Assembly: GCA_946902985.2 (NCBI GenBank)
Contig: OX336388.2
Span: 290,076,526 to 290,140,525 of the forward strand
DNA from: Meconema thalassinum
Lineage: Eukaryota; Arthropoda; Insecta; Orthoptera; Tettigoniidae
Length of the DNA stretch: 64,000 nucleotides
Direction of reading: 5' to 3'
Shown: positions 45,815-56,861 of the stretch, piece by piece
How positions within the stretch are numbered: the stretch's first letter is position 1
Layout of the letters: each line of letters starts with the position of its first letter
Notes under the pieces: generated by a model
The model's input: only the letters and a program-made list of their open reading frames with translations
The model's database searches: none
Told to the model about the DNA's origin: nothing
Translations under genes and position numbers: made by a program

Positions 45815-45925
45815 TCCCGATTCTTGGATGTCACGGGTAATCTCGAAAACCACTGGATGGATTTTGATGTGGTTTTCACCATTATGTAAAGGATATCTCG
45901 AGGGAAGATTCTGTAGAAAATAGCC
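45815..45925 (+). repeat. Repeat K fragment
   Basis: About 100 bp matching the reverse complement of 24290-24395 (shared AACCACTGGATGGATTTTGA and TTTCACCATT-TGTAAAGG blocks). Full extent and class are not known. Confidence 0.6.
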
Positions 45926-46640
45926 TAATTTATGTATGATCAAAGGAAGCCAAGCGGTAACGATTTCAGTGAAAAGTCTAAAACAAACTTGCGTCCGTGC
46001 GCTTCTTAAGCTTGCGCTGGGCAAACCGTTAAAAATATCAAAATACTATGAGCGTAAGAATTGGTCAGCATGAAAAGTTCTACAAAAAAGTCCGCGAGAG
46101 CATATCTATATCTTCAATACATCGCCCACTATAAGTGTTTTAGACTGGATGGAAGGGGCACGTCCCCGCGCGCTCTGGTGAGCATGCGGCATCCCCGCGC
46201 TTGACCTTGCTTTGCCCTTGGTTTGCACTTGCCGTTTGCGAGTAATTTGAAACAAGGTAAAGTATTATAAAGCAAGATAAGTATTATGCAGATAATTTTC
46301 TGACATGGCAAGAGTCTTTGGCTTCTAGCGAAGCGAGAAGGCTCCAGCCATTCTAGCATTTTTCAGCATTTAAAATGATGCAAAGTCTAGTCTTTCAGAC
46401 TGACTGTCACTTTTTTAATATTTACTTACTGTTTTCCATATTTATAAGATTTTTTAATTTTTTTTTATTGTGTCGAAAAAATAATGAGGCCTAAAATAAC
46501 TTTCATGCAAAGAGAACGGTTATTTAATTATTGTCTTTTTACCAATATTAATCGAAATATTTTAATTATGATGATGATTGTCGTTTTAAGGGGCGGAACA
46601 GCAAGGTAATCTACCCCTTTAATAAAGAACATAATTACCC
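45926..46640. other. Unannotated DNA with a family L fragment
   Basis: 46565-46625 matches, inverted, the short repeat L at 13555 (TTTTAAGGGGCGGAACAGC). Otherwise nothing was recognised. Confidence 0.45.
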
Positions 46641-46679
46641 TGTTATATTAATGAAAACCCCACACAGAAGGAAATCCTG

Positions 46680-46946
46680 CGTACGCCACTGCACGAGGCT
46701 ACCATCTTCGATGTTGCTGTTCCACTTGGTGAAACCCTGCAGGACACGGTGACTGAGAAAAGGCGCAAATACCAGCCATTTGGCGCTGAGCTCAGCCACA
46801 TATACGGCCTAATATCCCAGTTGAATGGTTTAGTCACAAAGGACTGGGATAATGCAACGGAGAGCCTTGGCTTGAAGAGTAACCATACGAGGCTGCCCTC
46901 CTCGGCACTGCAAGTAGCCTTTAGTCTCCACAGTAACTGGCTCTGA
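46680..46946 (+). pseudogene. LINE C-terminal nuclease-like fragment
   Basis: The 88-codon stretch reads ATIFDVAVPLGETLQDTV, then EKRRKYQPFGAELSHIY and QLNGLVTKDWDNATESLGL. The pattern D-hydrophobic-xVP...EK-xx-KY-x-x-L followed by a G-L-V segment is widespread at the C-terminus of LINE polyproteins in insects and resembles a restriction-like endonuclease core. No RT part is preserved beside it. Family assignment is from memory of the motif. Confidence 0.45.
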
Positions 46947-47035
46947 ACATCTTGAGATCCAGTGCTATATTCAGTGTATTTGGCTCGCAAAGAGTCTAAA
47001 GGTAATGGTTTTGTATTTTGATGTAAATAATAACA

Positions 47036-48612
47036 AGAAGTTCCGTAACGAACTAAAGAGCCTACTTTTCATTCCAATGATTAATCTACAGTATATGAAC
47101 CTATCTAGAATAATGACGAAATTATGTTGGTAATATCGAAATGTCCAATTAGTTCGAAACATTCCTGGTATAACGTAGCCTAATAGAGCACTACAGTTGG
47201 CAGCCCTGGTAAGGGGCGTGGTGGCTCAGCGGTCTAGCTGTATGCCTCTCACCAAGGCGGTCCGGGTTCGATTCCCGGTGAATGCATGTGAGATTTTCGA
47301 AGTGAAATGCCATGTCCTGTGGTTCGGATTCCACGTAAAAAGGAGGTCCCGTGGCTTATGATCTACAGATTAACGGTCACGTTAAACTACAAGCTTCCTT
47401 CCTTTTCAGCCCTGGTAACTGAATATATTCTTAGTTCCATCTCTTAAGGTACAGAATTTTAAAAAATTGGTTGAAGTCCAATGGACGTTACATGCAATTA
47501 GACATTGGAACTATCAGCACGCGTAAAAGCATGTTGGCAACAATGTCATGCGTGTGCTGGTCAGAAATAGCCTAATATGAAATATTATAATATCTTGTTG
47601 TGCCAATCCATTTGTTAGTATAGAAGTTACATGTATTTTAAAATTGGACCTATCAGCAGGCATAGAATCATGTTGGCAGCACTGGCTTATATTAATTATT
47701 CCAAATTAATCAAGAATGTCAGGTGCTATACGTGTGTAAAGTATAGAGCTGTTGGCTTGCATACTTCCTGATATATTGATATTACGTTAAAAAATATAGA
47801 CATCATTTATTAACAGTTGGCAGCCCTGATTGCTTTTAAGAATACTTACAGTCATATCTGTTATGTTACACATAGCACATACGAAATTTGGTTGAAATCC
47901 AACTGATAGTACAGAAGTTACATGTATTAAAAAATTGGCCCTATCAGCAGGCTTAGAATCATGTTGGTAGAACTGAAGTATATAAGTTCCTCCAAAATTA
48001 ATCTAAAATGTCAGCTACTATACGTATGCATAGTTTAAAGCTGTCGGCTTGCATATTTTCTAATATATTGGTATTTGGATAAAAGAATAGAGAGAGCAAT
48101 TATTAACAGTTGGCAGCCCTCGTGGCTCTTAAGAATATGCTCAGTCATATTTGTTTATGTACACATATTACATTCAAAATTTGGTTGAAATCTAATTGAT
48201 AGTGTAGAAGTTATAGGCATTTAAATATTGGACTTATCAGAAGACATAAAATTATTTTGGCAACACTGTCATGTATGGCCTCCTGGAAATTAAACTGAAA
48301 TAGTGTTATCTACATGTGTGCCAATTTTGGAATAGCTCCCTTGCATACCTTCCAAGATATCCAACATGGAGCTCAAATTTCTAGTGCGTTTTTCAGCAGT
48401 TGGTAGCACTGACATCATTTTCAAATATGGACGTGAGATATTCCGGTATACATCTTTACTCATACTAAATTTGGTTTCGATTGCTGCAGCTGTTTAGGAG
48501 TTGATAGGGGGGGGGGGACACACACAGACAGACACACATTTTCCCGGATCGATCTCATAAGACTACTTTTTCCTCATTTTTGCAAAATGTGAAAAGTAGG
48601 CTAAAAATATTC
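47036..48612 (+). repeat. Repeat family F, copy 1
   Basis: Starts AAGTTCCGTAACGAACTAAAG and ends AAAAGTAGGCTAAAAATAT, as in copy 2 (62.64-63.94 kb). AGCCTACTTTTC near the start (47059-47070) is the exact inverse of GAAAAGTAGGCT at the end (48591-48602). Internal units of about 290 bp repeat, each marked by CAGTTGGCAGCCCT (47812, 48107 and a variant at 48394). A run of about 11 G followed by CACACACAGACAGAC lies at 48506-48535, and a terminal hairpin CTACTTTT...AAAAGTAG spans 48572-48599. A SINE is inserted at 47213-47406. No coding capacity. Confidence 0.75.
47213..47406 (+). mobile_element. Short tRNA-derived SINE (family G) with exact TSD
   Basis: 194 bp with A box TGGCTCAGCGG, B box GGTTCGATTCC and a CTTCCTTCC-type tail, flanked by a perfect 12-bp TSD CAGCCCTGGTAA (47201-47212 and 47407-47418). 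It disrupts the first internal repeat of element F copy 1. Confidence 0.93.
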
Positions 48613-49202
48613 ATAGTAATAATAATGGCACCTTAGCCTATGCCTACTTTAGTGTGAATTTAGAGAAATTAGGTTCCGGAAAATTGCCCTCGACGTAGAT
48701 ATTTTAATCTACTGACACGGGTTGTTTGCATTTAAGCACTCTGAATTGCGAATTGACTTCGGCGGGATTCGATCCAATAACCTTGAGCAGAGTAGGTGAT
48801 AAACACGGAGCTGTCTGTGGTTTATTTCTTGTTTCAAACGCTCCACCGTTGTCATCTGACGGTAAAACTAAATCAAATAGCTGTCCCATGTGGCAGATAC
48901 AATAGAGACATGGCACAACAAAACTCCTCACGACAGCGGACAGCTGTGACTGCCAGCGCGTGTATTTATTATCTGTACGGGCTTCAATGGGCCTCTAGAA
49001 ATATCAACGAGGCCATCTGACTCTTGTTTCTGCCAATTTCTTTGGAGAAGATGTAACGGGGAAAGAGAATGGAAGGGCCCTGAAAAGCGGGGTATTAACG
49101 ACACCATAGATCTATATACCAGCGCGGTCGGAGTTATCCGAAGGAGATAGTGACAGTCGCGTACAATTAAATGGAAACAATAACGTAATAGGGTGGAGCC
49201 CA
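48613..49202. other. Unannotated DNA
   Basis: Short open frames only; no family recognised. Confidence 0.45.
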
Positions 49203-50225
49203 TGATGATAATATTGTTGTTTTAAGGGGCCTAACATCTAGGTTATCGGCCCCTAATGGTTTGGGTGATAGTGAAAATGGAACTTACAAACTAGAAGAGG
49301 AAATGGGAAACCAAGAGAAAAATGAAATTAAAAGACAGGAATAAAGGAAATGCCCTCAACCCTCGAAGAATGAGAATTGAGAGGGACTTGGAAGGAAGGA
49401 GAGCCAAGAAAGGCAGAGAGGAAAGGGATGAAAAAAGCAATGGAAAAAGGGGAAAAACCGGACCCAGCTCAGTAAGCCCTTGGGGTCGCCAACTCCCGAA
49501 CTTTCCAGCCATGAGCCCTGGAGGGTGTAGCACAATCCAGGGTGCAGCCTAAGTGGTGGGGCTACACACACCCTGCCTCCTTGAGGGCCTTGAGCAGAAG
49601 GCAGAAGATACCTGAAAGAGAAACAAGAGGTCTGACCCCTCGAAGAATTAGTGATCAGGAAAGATGAGACAAGGGCCAAAAAGGCGGGAAAGTGAAGGAC
49701 TCCCTAGACCTGGGATACCATAATACCGAACTTTTTTTTAGCGTATGGCTTTTAGTGCCGGGAGTGTCCGAGGACATGTTCGGCTCGCCAGTTTTGTAGC
49801 TGTTTCGAGACGGACACCCATTGGTGAGCTACACGTACCGTCGCGACTGGAGTGTTGTCTGGGGAGGAAAGTTTGATGTAAGGGCGAGGAGTTGGAAGGT
49901 AGCGGCTGTGGCCTATAGTTAGGGACCAACCCCGGCATTTGCCTGGAAGGAAGATGGGAAACCACAGAAGACCATCTTCAAGGTTGCCGGCGGGGGGATT
50001 CGAACCTCCTCGCCTCTCGGATGTGAGCGACTGCCAGTAGTCATGCCGTAACGACCACGGCTAACTCACCCGGTGAAAAAGAGTTGATCAAGAGAGGTCG
50101 ACAGGAAAGAAGACAGAGAGGAGCCCGGCACAAGTAAGTGGAAGCAATGTTGGACTCAGTCGGGGCGCCGTGATCGCCAACCCACGTCCTACTAATGTGA
50201 GACCGTGGGGGGCCATGGTGATAAC
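49203..50225 (-). repeat. Repeat family D, copy 2 (split by SINE C)
   Basis: Reverse-strand counterpart of 7561-8356. Sequence on both sides of SINE C (49203-49735 and 50076-50225) matches copy 1 in the right order, for example TCTTCTTTCCTGTCGACC beyond the SINE and GGCCCTTGTCTCATCTTTCC before it, both on the sense strand. Confidence 0.7.
49741..50075 (-). mobile_element. SINE family C with tail type II
   Basis: Minus-strand SINE whose head contains GAGTTAGCCGTGGTCGTTAC and a B box GGTTCGAATCCCCC, different from the family B head. Its 3' module (GGCGAGCCGAACATG, CGGACACTCCCGGCACTAAA) is the same type II tail found on SINE B copies at 1.0, 28.8 and 57.7 kb. It is inserted in repeat D. Confidence 0.8.
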
Positions 50226-50410
50226 TCATGTCCCTAAACTTGCGAATCCATGGTAGGGGAGAATTAAGTTATCCATCCACCAGATCTGGGACAAGAGTCG
50301 GGTAAATATTGCCCCAAACTCAGGACGTCGAGTTTTTCTTCATAAAGAGTTCGCTCTTGAAACACTCAAGTCGTCATACCCCGGCCCATATGTTTCATTA
50401 GACCCACTAT
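50226..50410. other. Unannotated spacer, possibly more of repeat D
   Basis: No clear match to D copy 1 beyond this point and no other feature. Confidence 0.35.
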
Positions 50411-50420
50411 AAATCTTCCA

Positions 50421-50933
50421 TTAGCGGATTCGGTGGCGTAGTTGGTAGCATGCTGAGTTACAATGCCCAAGATCGCGGGTTCAAACCCGGCCGAAGTCGT
50501 CGGATTTTTTAAGAGCGTTAAAAATCCCTCAGTATACCTTCCTTCGGAGGGGAAGTAAAGCCGGCGGTCCCATGTCATAGATTTATGGCATGTTAAACAA
50601 CCTTCCATTAACTACACTTGTGGAAGCTAAATTTTTTAGATTAGTTTGATAACGCTATATTAGTTCCAACGTTCACCACCAGGTGCTGACTGTGATGGCA
50701 TTTAGTAGCCACGTCCGCAGCTAGGTGTCGTGGACGATAGCATTTGGTAGCTAAAGTAGGAACTACTTGAAAAATTAATCGTCTGCAGTCCTTCTACCTG
50801 AATCACAGATAACACACGCTAATACTGCCATCACAATTAACACCGGTTATCAGACAGATTCTACACAAACCCAAAGTACACGGGGCTACATGACCGCGTT
50901 GTCGCAGCCCCTAAACTGAGGAACCAACCAACC
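50421..50933 (+). mobile_element. SINE family B, tail type I, copy 10 (best full-length copy)
   Basis: Full-length reference copy for the family: head with A-box GGTGGCGTAGTTGG and B-box GGGTTCAAACCCGG, body with TTAAAAATCCCTCAGTATAC, tail with CGGGGCTACATGACCGCG and end CCAACCAACC. TSD AAATCTTCCA (50411-50420) against AAATCCTCCA (50934-50943), one mismatch. Confidence 0.92.
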
Positions 50934-50943
50934 AAATCCTCCA

Positions 50944-51431
50944 CTCGCGAGCGCTCGCCGTGTGGTCGTTTCCAGGCCGAGCACCGACCAGATCTCAATA
51001 GTCGACTCGACATGGTCGTTGCAACAAGGGTGGAGTGAGGGATAGGGAGAGAGGCGGACGAAGACATCCGAGAATTGCCGTCTACTGCCGATACCTTGTC
51101 TCGCAATATTACACTGGCAGTTCTCTCTCGCCCACGTGTAGCCTATAGCTTACACGGTTTAGTTCCTGAAGATTTTCAAATAATCAATTTAATCTGGAGA
51201 CTAATGTGATGTTCTCATGACTGCGGCGTTCGTGATGAATAAGGTGCATCAGTTTTACCGAACACGTGTGTACCGTCTCCTCTCGTATCAACCAGTCTTT
51301 CATCCTACCCCAAAAATTATCCGCCTGCCGCCACTGAGTAAATGTGGCTGACCTCCTAATGGGAAGAAGTCCAAACCTACTGGGGCACAACAGAAGGCTT
51401 GTGATGCACAAGCAACGAAGCAGACGGCGAA
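50944..51431. other. Unannotated DNA
   Basis: No recognised feature. Confidence 0.4.
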
Positions 51432-51690
51432 ATTAACATGCTGAACTTCTATACCCGGACGAAGTCGTTACATTCTTTAAGAGCGTTAAAAATCCCTCAG
51501 TATGTTTTTATTCAGAGGGGAAGTAAAGTCCTCGGACCCAAGTCATAGATTTATGGCATGTAAAAGAACATTCCACTACAATTGGTAGTGTGTAGCTATA
51601 TTTGTACTTATTTGGTTTGAAACGCTTTATCAAATTCCAACGTTTGCGCTAGGTGTCAATGACAGGGTAGCCAAAGTCGGAACTACCTGA
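51432..51690 (+). mobile_element. SINE family B fragment, copy 11
   Basis: Starts within the head (ACATGCTGAACTTCTA), continues through the body (TTAAAAATCCCTCAGTATG) and ends after GGAACTACCTGAAATTGAAC, the beginning of tail type II. Diverged and truncated on both sides. Confidence 0.75.
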
Positions 51691-51759
51691 AATTGAACTG
51701 GATGGGAGTCTACCCCGCTATGGCCATTGGCTGCAATTCGAATATAATAAAAACAAGTA

Positions 51760-52567
51760 TAAGGTGCGTTCAAAAAGAAACCAGTACCTGTATGTTAGAA
51801 GTATTGGCCCTGGCTGTTGAGGCACTTGTCCCACTGTGACGCGAGGCGGTGAATGACTGTCTCATAAAGTTCCCTGAGCTGCGATGTGAACCAGTTCCGC
51901 ACGTACAGCTGGACGTCGGCGTCCGAGGTGAATCGTTGGCCCCGCAAAGCCCATTTCAGGGGAACAAACATGGCGTAATCATAGGGAGAGAGGTCTGGAC
52001 TGTATGGAGGGTGGCCGAGAACCACCCATTTGATTTCTGCAGGATTGCCGTGATTGTGTTGGCCGTAGGAGGTCGTGCATTGTCGTGGAGCGACCACGGC
52101 GGCTATGGCGTTCACTGTCACTCGGCGGTCCTGGGTAATGAGTGCATCAACCAGCTGGACGTTGTCATCGGTAATGCAGGGGGTTGTCCCAGACCGGGCA
52201 TCATCGGCCAACGACACCCGTCCTTCCCTGAAGCGCTTGTGCTACGCCTTGACACTTGTGACATTCGGCGATGAATGTCCGTTCCCCCTACTCCTTCCAC
52301 TGTCAGAAACCGAACAACACCTCCTTGCTCTTCGGTTGACGCCTCCATGTCACTGTTTGCGATGCGACTGGCAGCGTTGGATGATTGATGCATGCTGCTG
52401 CTCGCTTTGCATCGTCACGTGACGTGCACGCGTTCCCTCTGGTGACGGGCTGTGAATTTCCACGCTCTGGTCGGAACCACACCTCGTTACACACGCCACG
52501 ATTAGCCGATGTAGTCACCGGTTTGCGCATTCCAGCCTCCGGCTCGTTACTTTTTGAACGCACCTTA
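51760..52567 (-). mobile_element. Second internally deleted mariner-like transposon
   Basis: The 804-bp element (51762-52565) is flanked by TA (51760-51761 and 52566-52567). TIRs read AGGTGCGTTCAAAAAG inward from both ends. The transposase gene is on the minus strand and lacks its central part; intact relatives are about 1.2-1.3 kb. It lies directly upstream of the two-ORF LINE at 52.6-57 kb. Confidence 0.88.
51795..52360 (-). pseudogene. Mariner transposase remnant
   Basis: From the start (about 52351): MEASTEEQGGVVRFLTVEGV and a helix-turn-helix region with HRRMSQVSRRS; then, after a frame change, SLADDARSGTTPCITDDNVQ and ITQDRRVTVNAIAA. The sequence then jumps to the remains of the second catalytic Asp region (HDNARP-like, out of frame near 52085). 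It returns to the previous frame with PPYSPDLSPYDYAMFVPLKW (third Asp) and ends HRLASQWDKCLNSQGQYF. The part with the first catalytic Asp is deleted. It belongs to the DD34D mariner group but differs from the copy at 1.7-2.6 kb. Confidence 0.87.
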
Positions 52568-52775
52568 CAGTTCCGTGAAGAACTATACAACCTAGTTCCT
52601 AGCCAGAATTGCTTTTAGAAGGTGACAAAGTAGAAGCAGTGCATTGCAAGAGTGATCAGTGAGAAGTAAATCAACAGCAGAACGTTCGGTGATAAACGCA
52701 GAAAGTTGAAATATTGCTGTTATTTTGATAAACAAGTATTAAAGTGTGTGAGAGGTTAGAGTTGAAAACTACAAA

Positions 52776-53714
52776 ATGACGGGCAAAGACAAACAAAAGA
52801 AGGCAGTTGACCGCAGTGGGGAGCGCGGAGTTCGTGAACAAACGAAGGGTGGACAGCGCAAGCAAGTGAAAGCAGACGACCCTAGCGCCCTAGAGAGGAA
52901 CGGAGCAGGTAGCAGCTCGGGAGAACAATTGAAGACCGTGGATCGCAGTCAGGGTGGTGGTTGTCGCAATGCTAGCGAAGCTGACGGCTCAAATAGAAAC
53001 TGGAAGGACAGTGGCACTACTTTTTCTTCAGCGGACCACAACCAAGCTACGCAGGATGTGCGCCGAGACTCAGCTGACATTTTAAGCCTGCTGAGTAATA
53101 CGAACCTAATCGAGGAGCTCGTGGATAGAGTTGCTAATAAGGTGATTGATAAACTAAAAGAAACAATAGATTTTAACACCCAGGTCATCAATGAACTCAG
53201 ACAGGAACTTGCCAGGCGAGACGACACTATAAATCAACTTGAGCTGCAACTGAATGACCGCACTGATGAACTTGAGCAGTACCAGCGTCGAAATAACTTG
53301 AGAATTTTTGGTATTCCAGAAACTCCGGGCGAGGACACCAACAGGTGTGTAATGGATGTTGCTGCCAAGTTGAATGTGACAATCGATCCCCAAAGAATAG
53401 ACCGATCTCATCGTGTAGGACTCCGGGATGCTGGAAAGAAGCGGCCAATAATAGTGCGTTTCGTGTCCTATGCAGATCGAGCAGCACTCTTCAGGTCGAA
53501 GAAATACTTAATGAATACCGGCATAACTGTAAGAGAAGATCTGACGAAAACCCGGACTGATATTGTAAAACAAGCAGTAAGCCACTTTGGATTACACGGT
53601 GTCTGGACTGCAGATGGCGTTGTTCTGATCCGCATTGATGACACGAGGCATCGTGTGAAAACACTCCGAGAATTGGACTTTTTGAAGAAAAAGTTTCCTG
53701 CTCCTCGTACGTAA
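52776..53714 (+). CDS. LINE ORF1 protein (RNA-binding, coiled coil plus RRM-like), 312 aa
   Basis: Open and apparently intact. Residues 1-90 are basic and Gly/Ser/Gln-rich, likely disordered. Around 95-170 a leucine-rich coiled coil is visible (ILSLLSNTNLIEELVDRV, then NELRQELARRDDTINQLELQ). From about 172 comes RRNNLRIFGIPETPGED, the start of an RRM-like domain, followed by KKRPIIVRFVSYADRAALFR. The C-terminus (from about 250) has TVREDLTKTRTDIVKQAV and ends in a Lys-rich stretch. This order is that of L1-type ORF1 proteins, which bind element RNA as multimers and form the ribonucleoprotein particle. No zinc knuckle is seen. The chosen ATG has a purine context and is the first in the frame. 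Confidence 0.85.
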   Translation: MTGKDKQKKAVDRSGERGVREQTKGGQRKQVKADDPSALERNGAGSSSGEQLKTVDRSQGGGCRNASEADGSNRNWKDSGTTFSSADHNQATQDVRRDSADILSLLSNTNLIEELVDRVANKVIDKLKETIDFNTQVINELRQELARRDDTINQLELQLNDRTDELEQYQRRNNLRIFGIPETPGEDTNRCVMDVAAKLNVTIDPQRIDRSHRVGLRDAGKKRPIIVRFVSYADRAALFRSKKYLMNTGITVREDLTKTRTDIVKQAVSHFGLHGVWTADGVVLIRIDDTRHRVKTLRELDFLKKKFPAPRT

Positions 53715-53938
53715 AGGACCCTCATACGTGCCAGTGTGCGGGGGCTCAACTGATCAAAGTTACAAGTGTAAGCACAAACATGTAATATGGTTACTGGTGG
53801 AACTTTAACTACAGTGTCTAGCCAAAATACAAGCCGATATTATTGATTAATATTTAGAAAATAGCTTAAGTTTTAGATTTTGTAATTTTTGATATTTCTT
53901 GTTTAACAATTTTACAATAACTTTCAATTATCTTTTGC

Positions 53939-55723
53939 ATGGATATTAGTACCAATGAGTATGATACGCATGCCTATCTTTGTGATATAGCTGATAGATT
54001 ACCCAATGATTTTAAAGTAACTCACCTGAACACGCAGTCACTTAAAATGCTAGAACATTTCGCAGAATTTGAATACACATTTGTTAACTCCGGTATTGAT
54101 GTAATCGCTGTTAGTGAAACATGGTTCAATAAGTCCATTACTGATTCATCTGTAACCTTGCCAGGATATAATATCTACCGCAATGACAGACAACGTAGAG
54201 AAGGGGGTGGAGTAGCAGTGTATGTTCGACGGCACATTAAGTGCCGGGTTATCTGCAAATCCCCAAATAATGAGAATTTCAGACCTGAGTACCTATTCGT
54301 AGAGATTTGCCTGAAAGATACTAAAGTATTATTTATTTGTGTCTATAGAGCACCCAAAGTCGGTTTTATGGAACTACTATTAAATGACATGCTTTCACAC
54401 ATTTTTAGTTATAAATATGTAATATTAGCCGGGGATTTCAATGCCCATTTTGGGTCGGCTACATTTGAAACTAAAAACATAGTAAAAACTCTAAATACTT
54501 GCAATCTGTCGTGGCTCCCGTATCAAGATACACATCACACTGCAACCTCCTCTTCTACTCTGGATCTAATAGCATCCAACTGCAATGAGCACGTGATTGA
54601 GTTTGGCCAAACAGCTGCTTCTGGCTTCTCAGCACATGATCTCTTATACGCAGTATATACCCTGTCAACTCCAAAATATAAGCCCAGTATTCGAACTTTT
54701 CGAGACTTCAGCAGGTTTAATTATGAAAGGTTTAAGGCTGATGCCATCTCAGTTCCATGGCACACTGTTATCGAGCAGCAAACTATAGATGAGAAGGTCG
54801 AAACATTCAACACATTTTTAATTGATTTATATGATCGCCATGCCCCAGTGCGCTCAGCTAACGTGAGGCACGCACCAGCTGCCTGGATCAACACAGAAAT
54901 AAAAGATCTAATAAGATCTCGAAATAGAGCCAGGAAGAAGTGCAACAGAACACAGAAACCCGAGGACATTGTAGAATACAAAAGCTTACGCAACAGAACC
55001 CAGCAAGTTATTCGTAATACAAAGATACGTTACACTTATTCGCTAATTAATTCAGCTAAAAACTCTTCGGCTTTGTGGAGAGCTATAAAAACTCTCGGTG
55101 TTGGAAAATCCAGACACAAAAGCAATAACCCAACAATGAGCGCTGATGAGCTTAATAAGCATTATTTAAACGTATCAACCGTTGTAGACAGCAATAGAGT
55201 TTTGTCAACTGTTGCTAACTACAGGGAAAAATTTACTGACCGACGGGAAGAATTTCATTTTGGCTATATATATCCAGAGGACATTCATTTAGCCATATTT
55301 AGGATAACTTCAAAAGCCATAGGACCAGATCATATATCTATTACGCTATTGAAAAGGAATATGGACCTCCTCATGCCAGTTTTATTGCATATATTTAACT
55401 ATAGCCTGCAAATGGGTATTTATCCGACACAATGGAAAAACGCCAACATCAAAGCAATACCAAAATTCACGAACGCCTTAAACTGTAGTGACTTTAGACC
55501 AATAAGTATATTGTGTGCAATTGGGAAAGCGTTAGAACGGAGTGTTTTTGATCAGTTTTATGAATATATAAATTCCAACAATATCCTAAACCCGAACCAA
55601 TCTGGATATAAATCAAAACATAGTACTCTGACAGCCCTTATCAGTCACAGACGACATTCGTCTAGCAATGGACCGGAAGGAAATAACTATATTATCTCTA
55701 TTCGATTTCAGCAAAGCCTTTGA
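53939..55723 (+). pseudogene. LINE ORF2, N-terminal part: endonuclease and RT start (frameshifted)
   Basis: ORF2 would encode the endonuclease and RT that copy the RNA at the nicked chromosome. EN motifs: VTHLNTQSLKMLEHF (Asn), DVIAVSETWF (catalytic Glu), GVAVYVRRHI, VYRAPKVGF, ILAGDFNAHFG (Asp and Asn), SSTLDLIASN (Asp) and FSAHDLLYA (His). A basic linker follows, then RT motifs KAIGPDHISITLLKR and NCSDFRPISILCAIGKALER, LNPNQSGYKSKHSTLTALI. The frame breaks close to 55645, where a net loss of two bases (or gain of one) shifts reading. The remainder, to 55723, is out of frame and not meaningful. Confidence 0.9.
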
Positions 55724-56861
55724 CAGAGTTCACCATGAGATCCTACTAGTTAAATTAAGAAATCTAGGCCTTTCAAAGTCAGTAACGAACTGGTTTAGGT
55801 CTTACCTAACAGGCAGATGTCAGAGAGTAATCCTAGCAGATGACAATGTTTCAGAATGGTGTGAAGTAACAACAGGTGTGCCGCAGGGTTCGGTCCTTGG
55901 TCCACTCCTGTTCTCCGTGTATATAAATGACCTTCCATCTGTCCTTAAATTCTGTCAACATCATATGTACGCAGATGACCTTCAGCTATATCTACACACG
56001 GATCTGAAATCCATTCATTTGAAGGTAGCTCTAATTAACAGTGACATTCAAAGCCTATCTCAGTACGCACTCAATCATAATCTAATACTTAACTTCGAAA
56101 AAACGCAACCGATCATCATCGGCTATACCAAATTACTCAGTTCCCTACCTGACCCAGTACCACCTTTACAGCTTTCATCCCAAACAGTTCCGTACCAGTC
56201 AGCAGTAAGAAATCTGGGAGTTATTTTCGACTCTCGATTATCGTGGCAGGATCACACAAACATGATTCTGAAAAGGGTTGCATCGTCATTATATCAAATT
56301 AGGCGAACTTGCTTGTATTTGCCTCAAAATGTACGAAAGATACTGATACAGAGTTTGATATTACCAATATTTGACTATGGATCTATAATTTACCATGATA
56401 TGGGAGAGGTCCTCAATACTAAATTGCAAAGAATGCAAAATGCTTGCTTGCGGTTTGTTCTCAATGTACCAAGAGAGTCTCATATAACTCCATTTTACGT
56501 CCAGATTGGATGGCTAAAGTTAAAGGAACGAAGACAGTATGCCATGGCTCTGACTGTGATAAAAATTCTAAAATTCAAAATTCCGTCTTATATTTACTGC
56601 ACACTAACTCCCATGCAATCAGTGAATAACCGTGCGAATAGACACACTGCACAAATGCTCCAGATACCTCATCACAGAACCGAAAAATGCAAAGGTTCAT
56701 TCCGTATTTCAGCTAGTATTCTCTGGAATAAATATAAATTGCACCAGTATTCAGGACTTCCTATCAGAGCGATAAAACACTCCCTTCATTGTAATCTATC
56801 AGCTATACAATTATCATGTTCAAGGCTAACGGATGTAATAACAAGAACTTCTATAGGTTAA
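55645..56861 (+). pseudogene. LINE ORF2, C-terminal part: RT palm, thumb and C-terminal domain
   Basis: In the +1/-2 frame after the break, the first in-frame ATG is at 55668, but the true continuation starts near 55645 (TDDIRLAMDRKE). RT palm motifs: SLFDFSKAFDRVHHEIL (motif A Asp), TGVPQGSVLGPLLFSVYIND (motif B), MYADDLQLYL (catalytic YADD, residues 101-104 of the frame from 55668), NFEKTQ and VRNLGVIFDSRLSW. Then SLILPIFDYGSIIYHD, RMQNACLRFVLNVP and a C-terminal region to the stop at 56859-56861. All catalytic residues are present. A single repair event separates this copy from a full ORF2, so the family was probably active recently. Confidence 0.9.

Noticed and set aside
47059..48602. Helitron identification for F elements
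   Set aside because: A 3' hairpin is present, but there is no TC start, no CTRR end and no evidence for AT-target insertion.
49291..49679. Overlapping open frames on both strands in the D repeat
   Set aside because: Compositionally biased, no domain, and the matching copy at 7.6-8.4 kb does not keep the frames open.
50421..50500. tRNA gene call on the SINE B head
   Set aside because: Same reasoning: repeated with a constant body and tail in at least a dozen places.
53227..53749. Minus-strand open frames opposite ORF1
   Set aside because: Antisense shadows; ORF1 on the plus strand has coiled-coil and RRM-like motifs.
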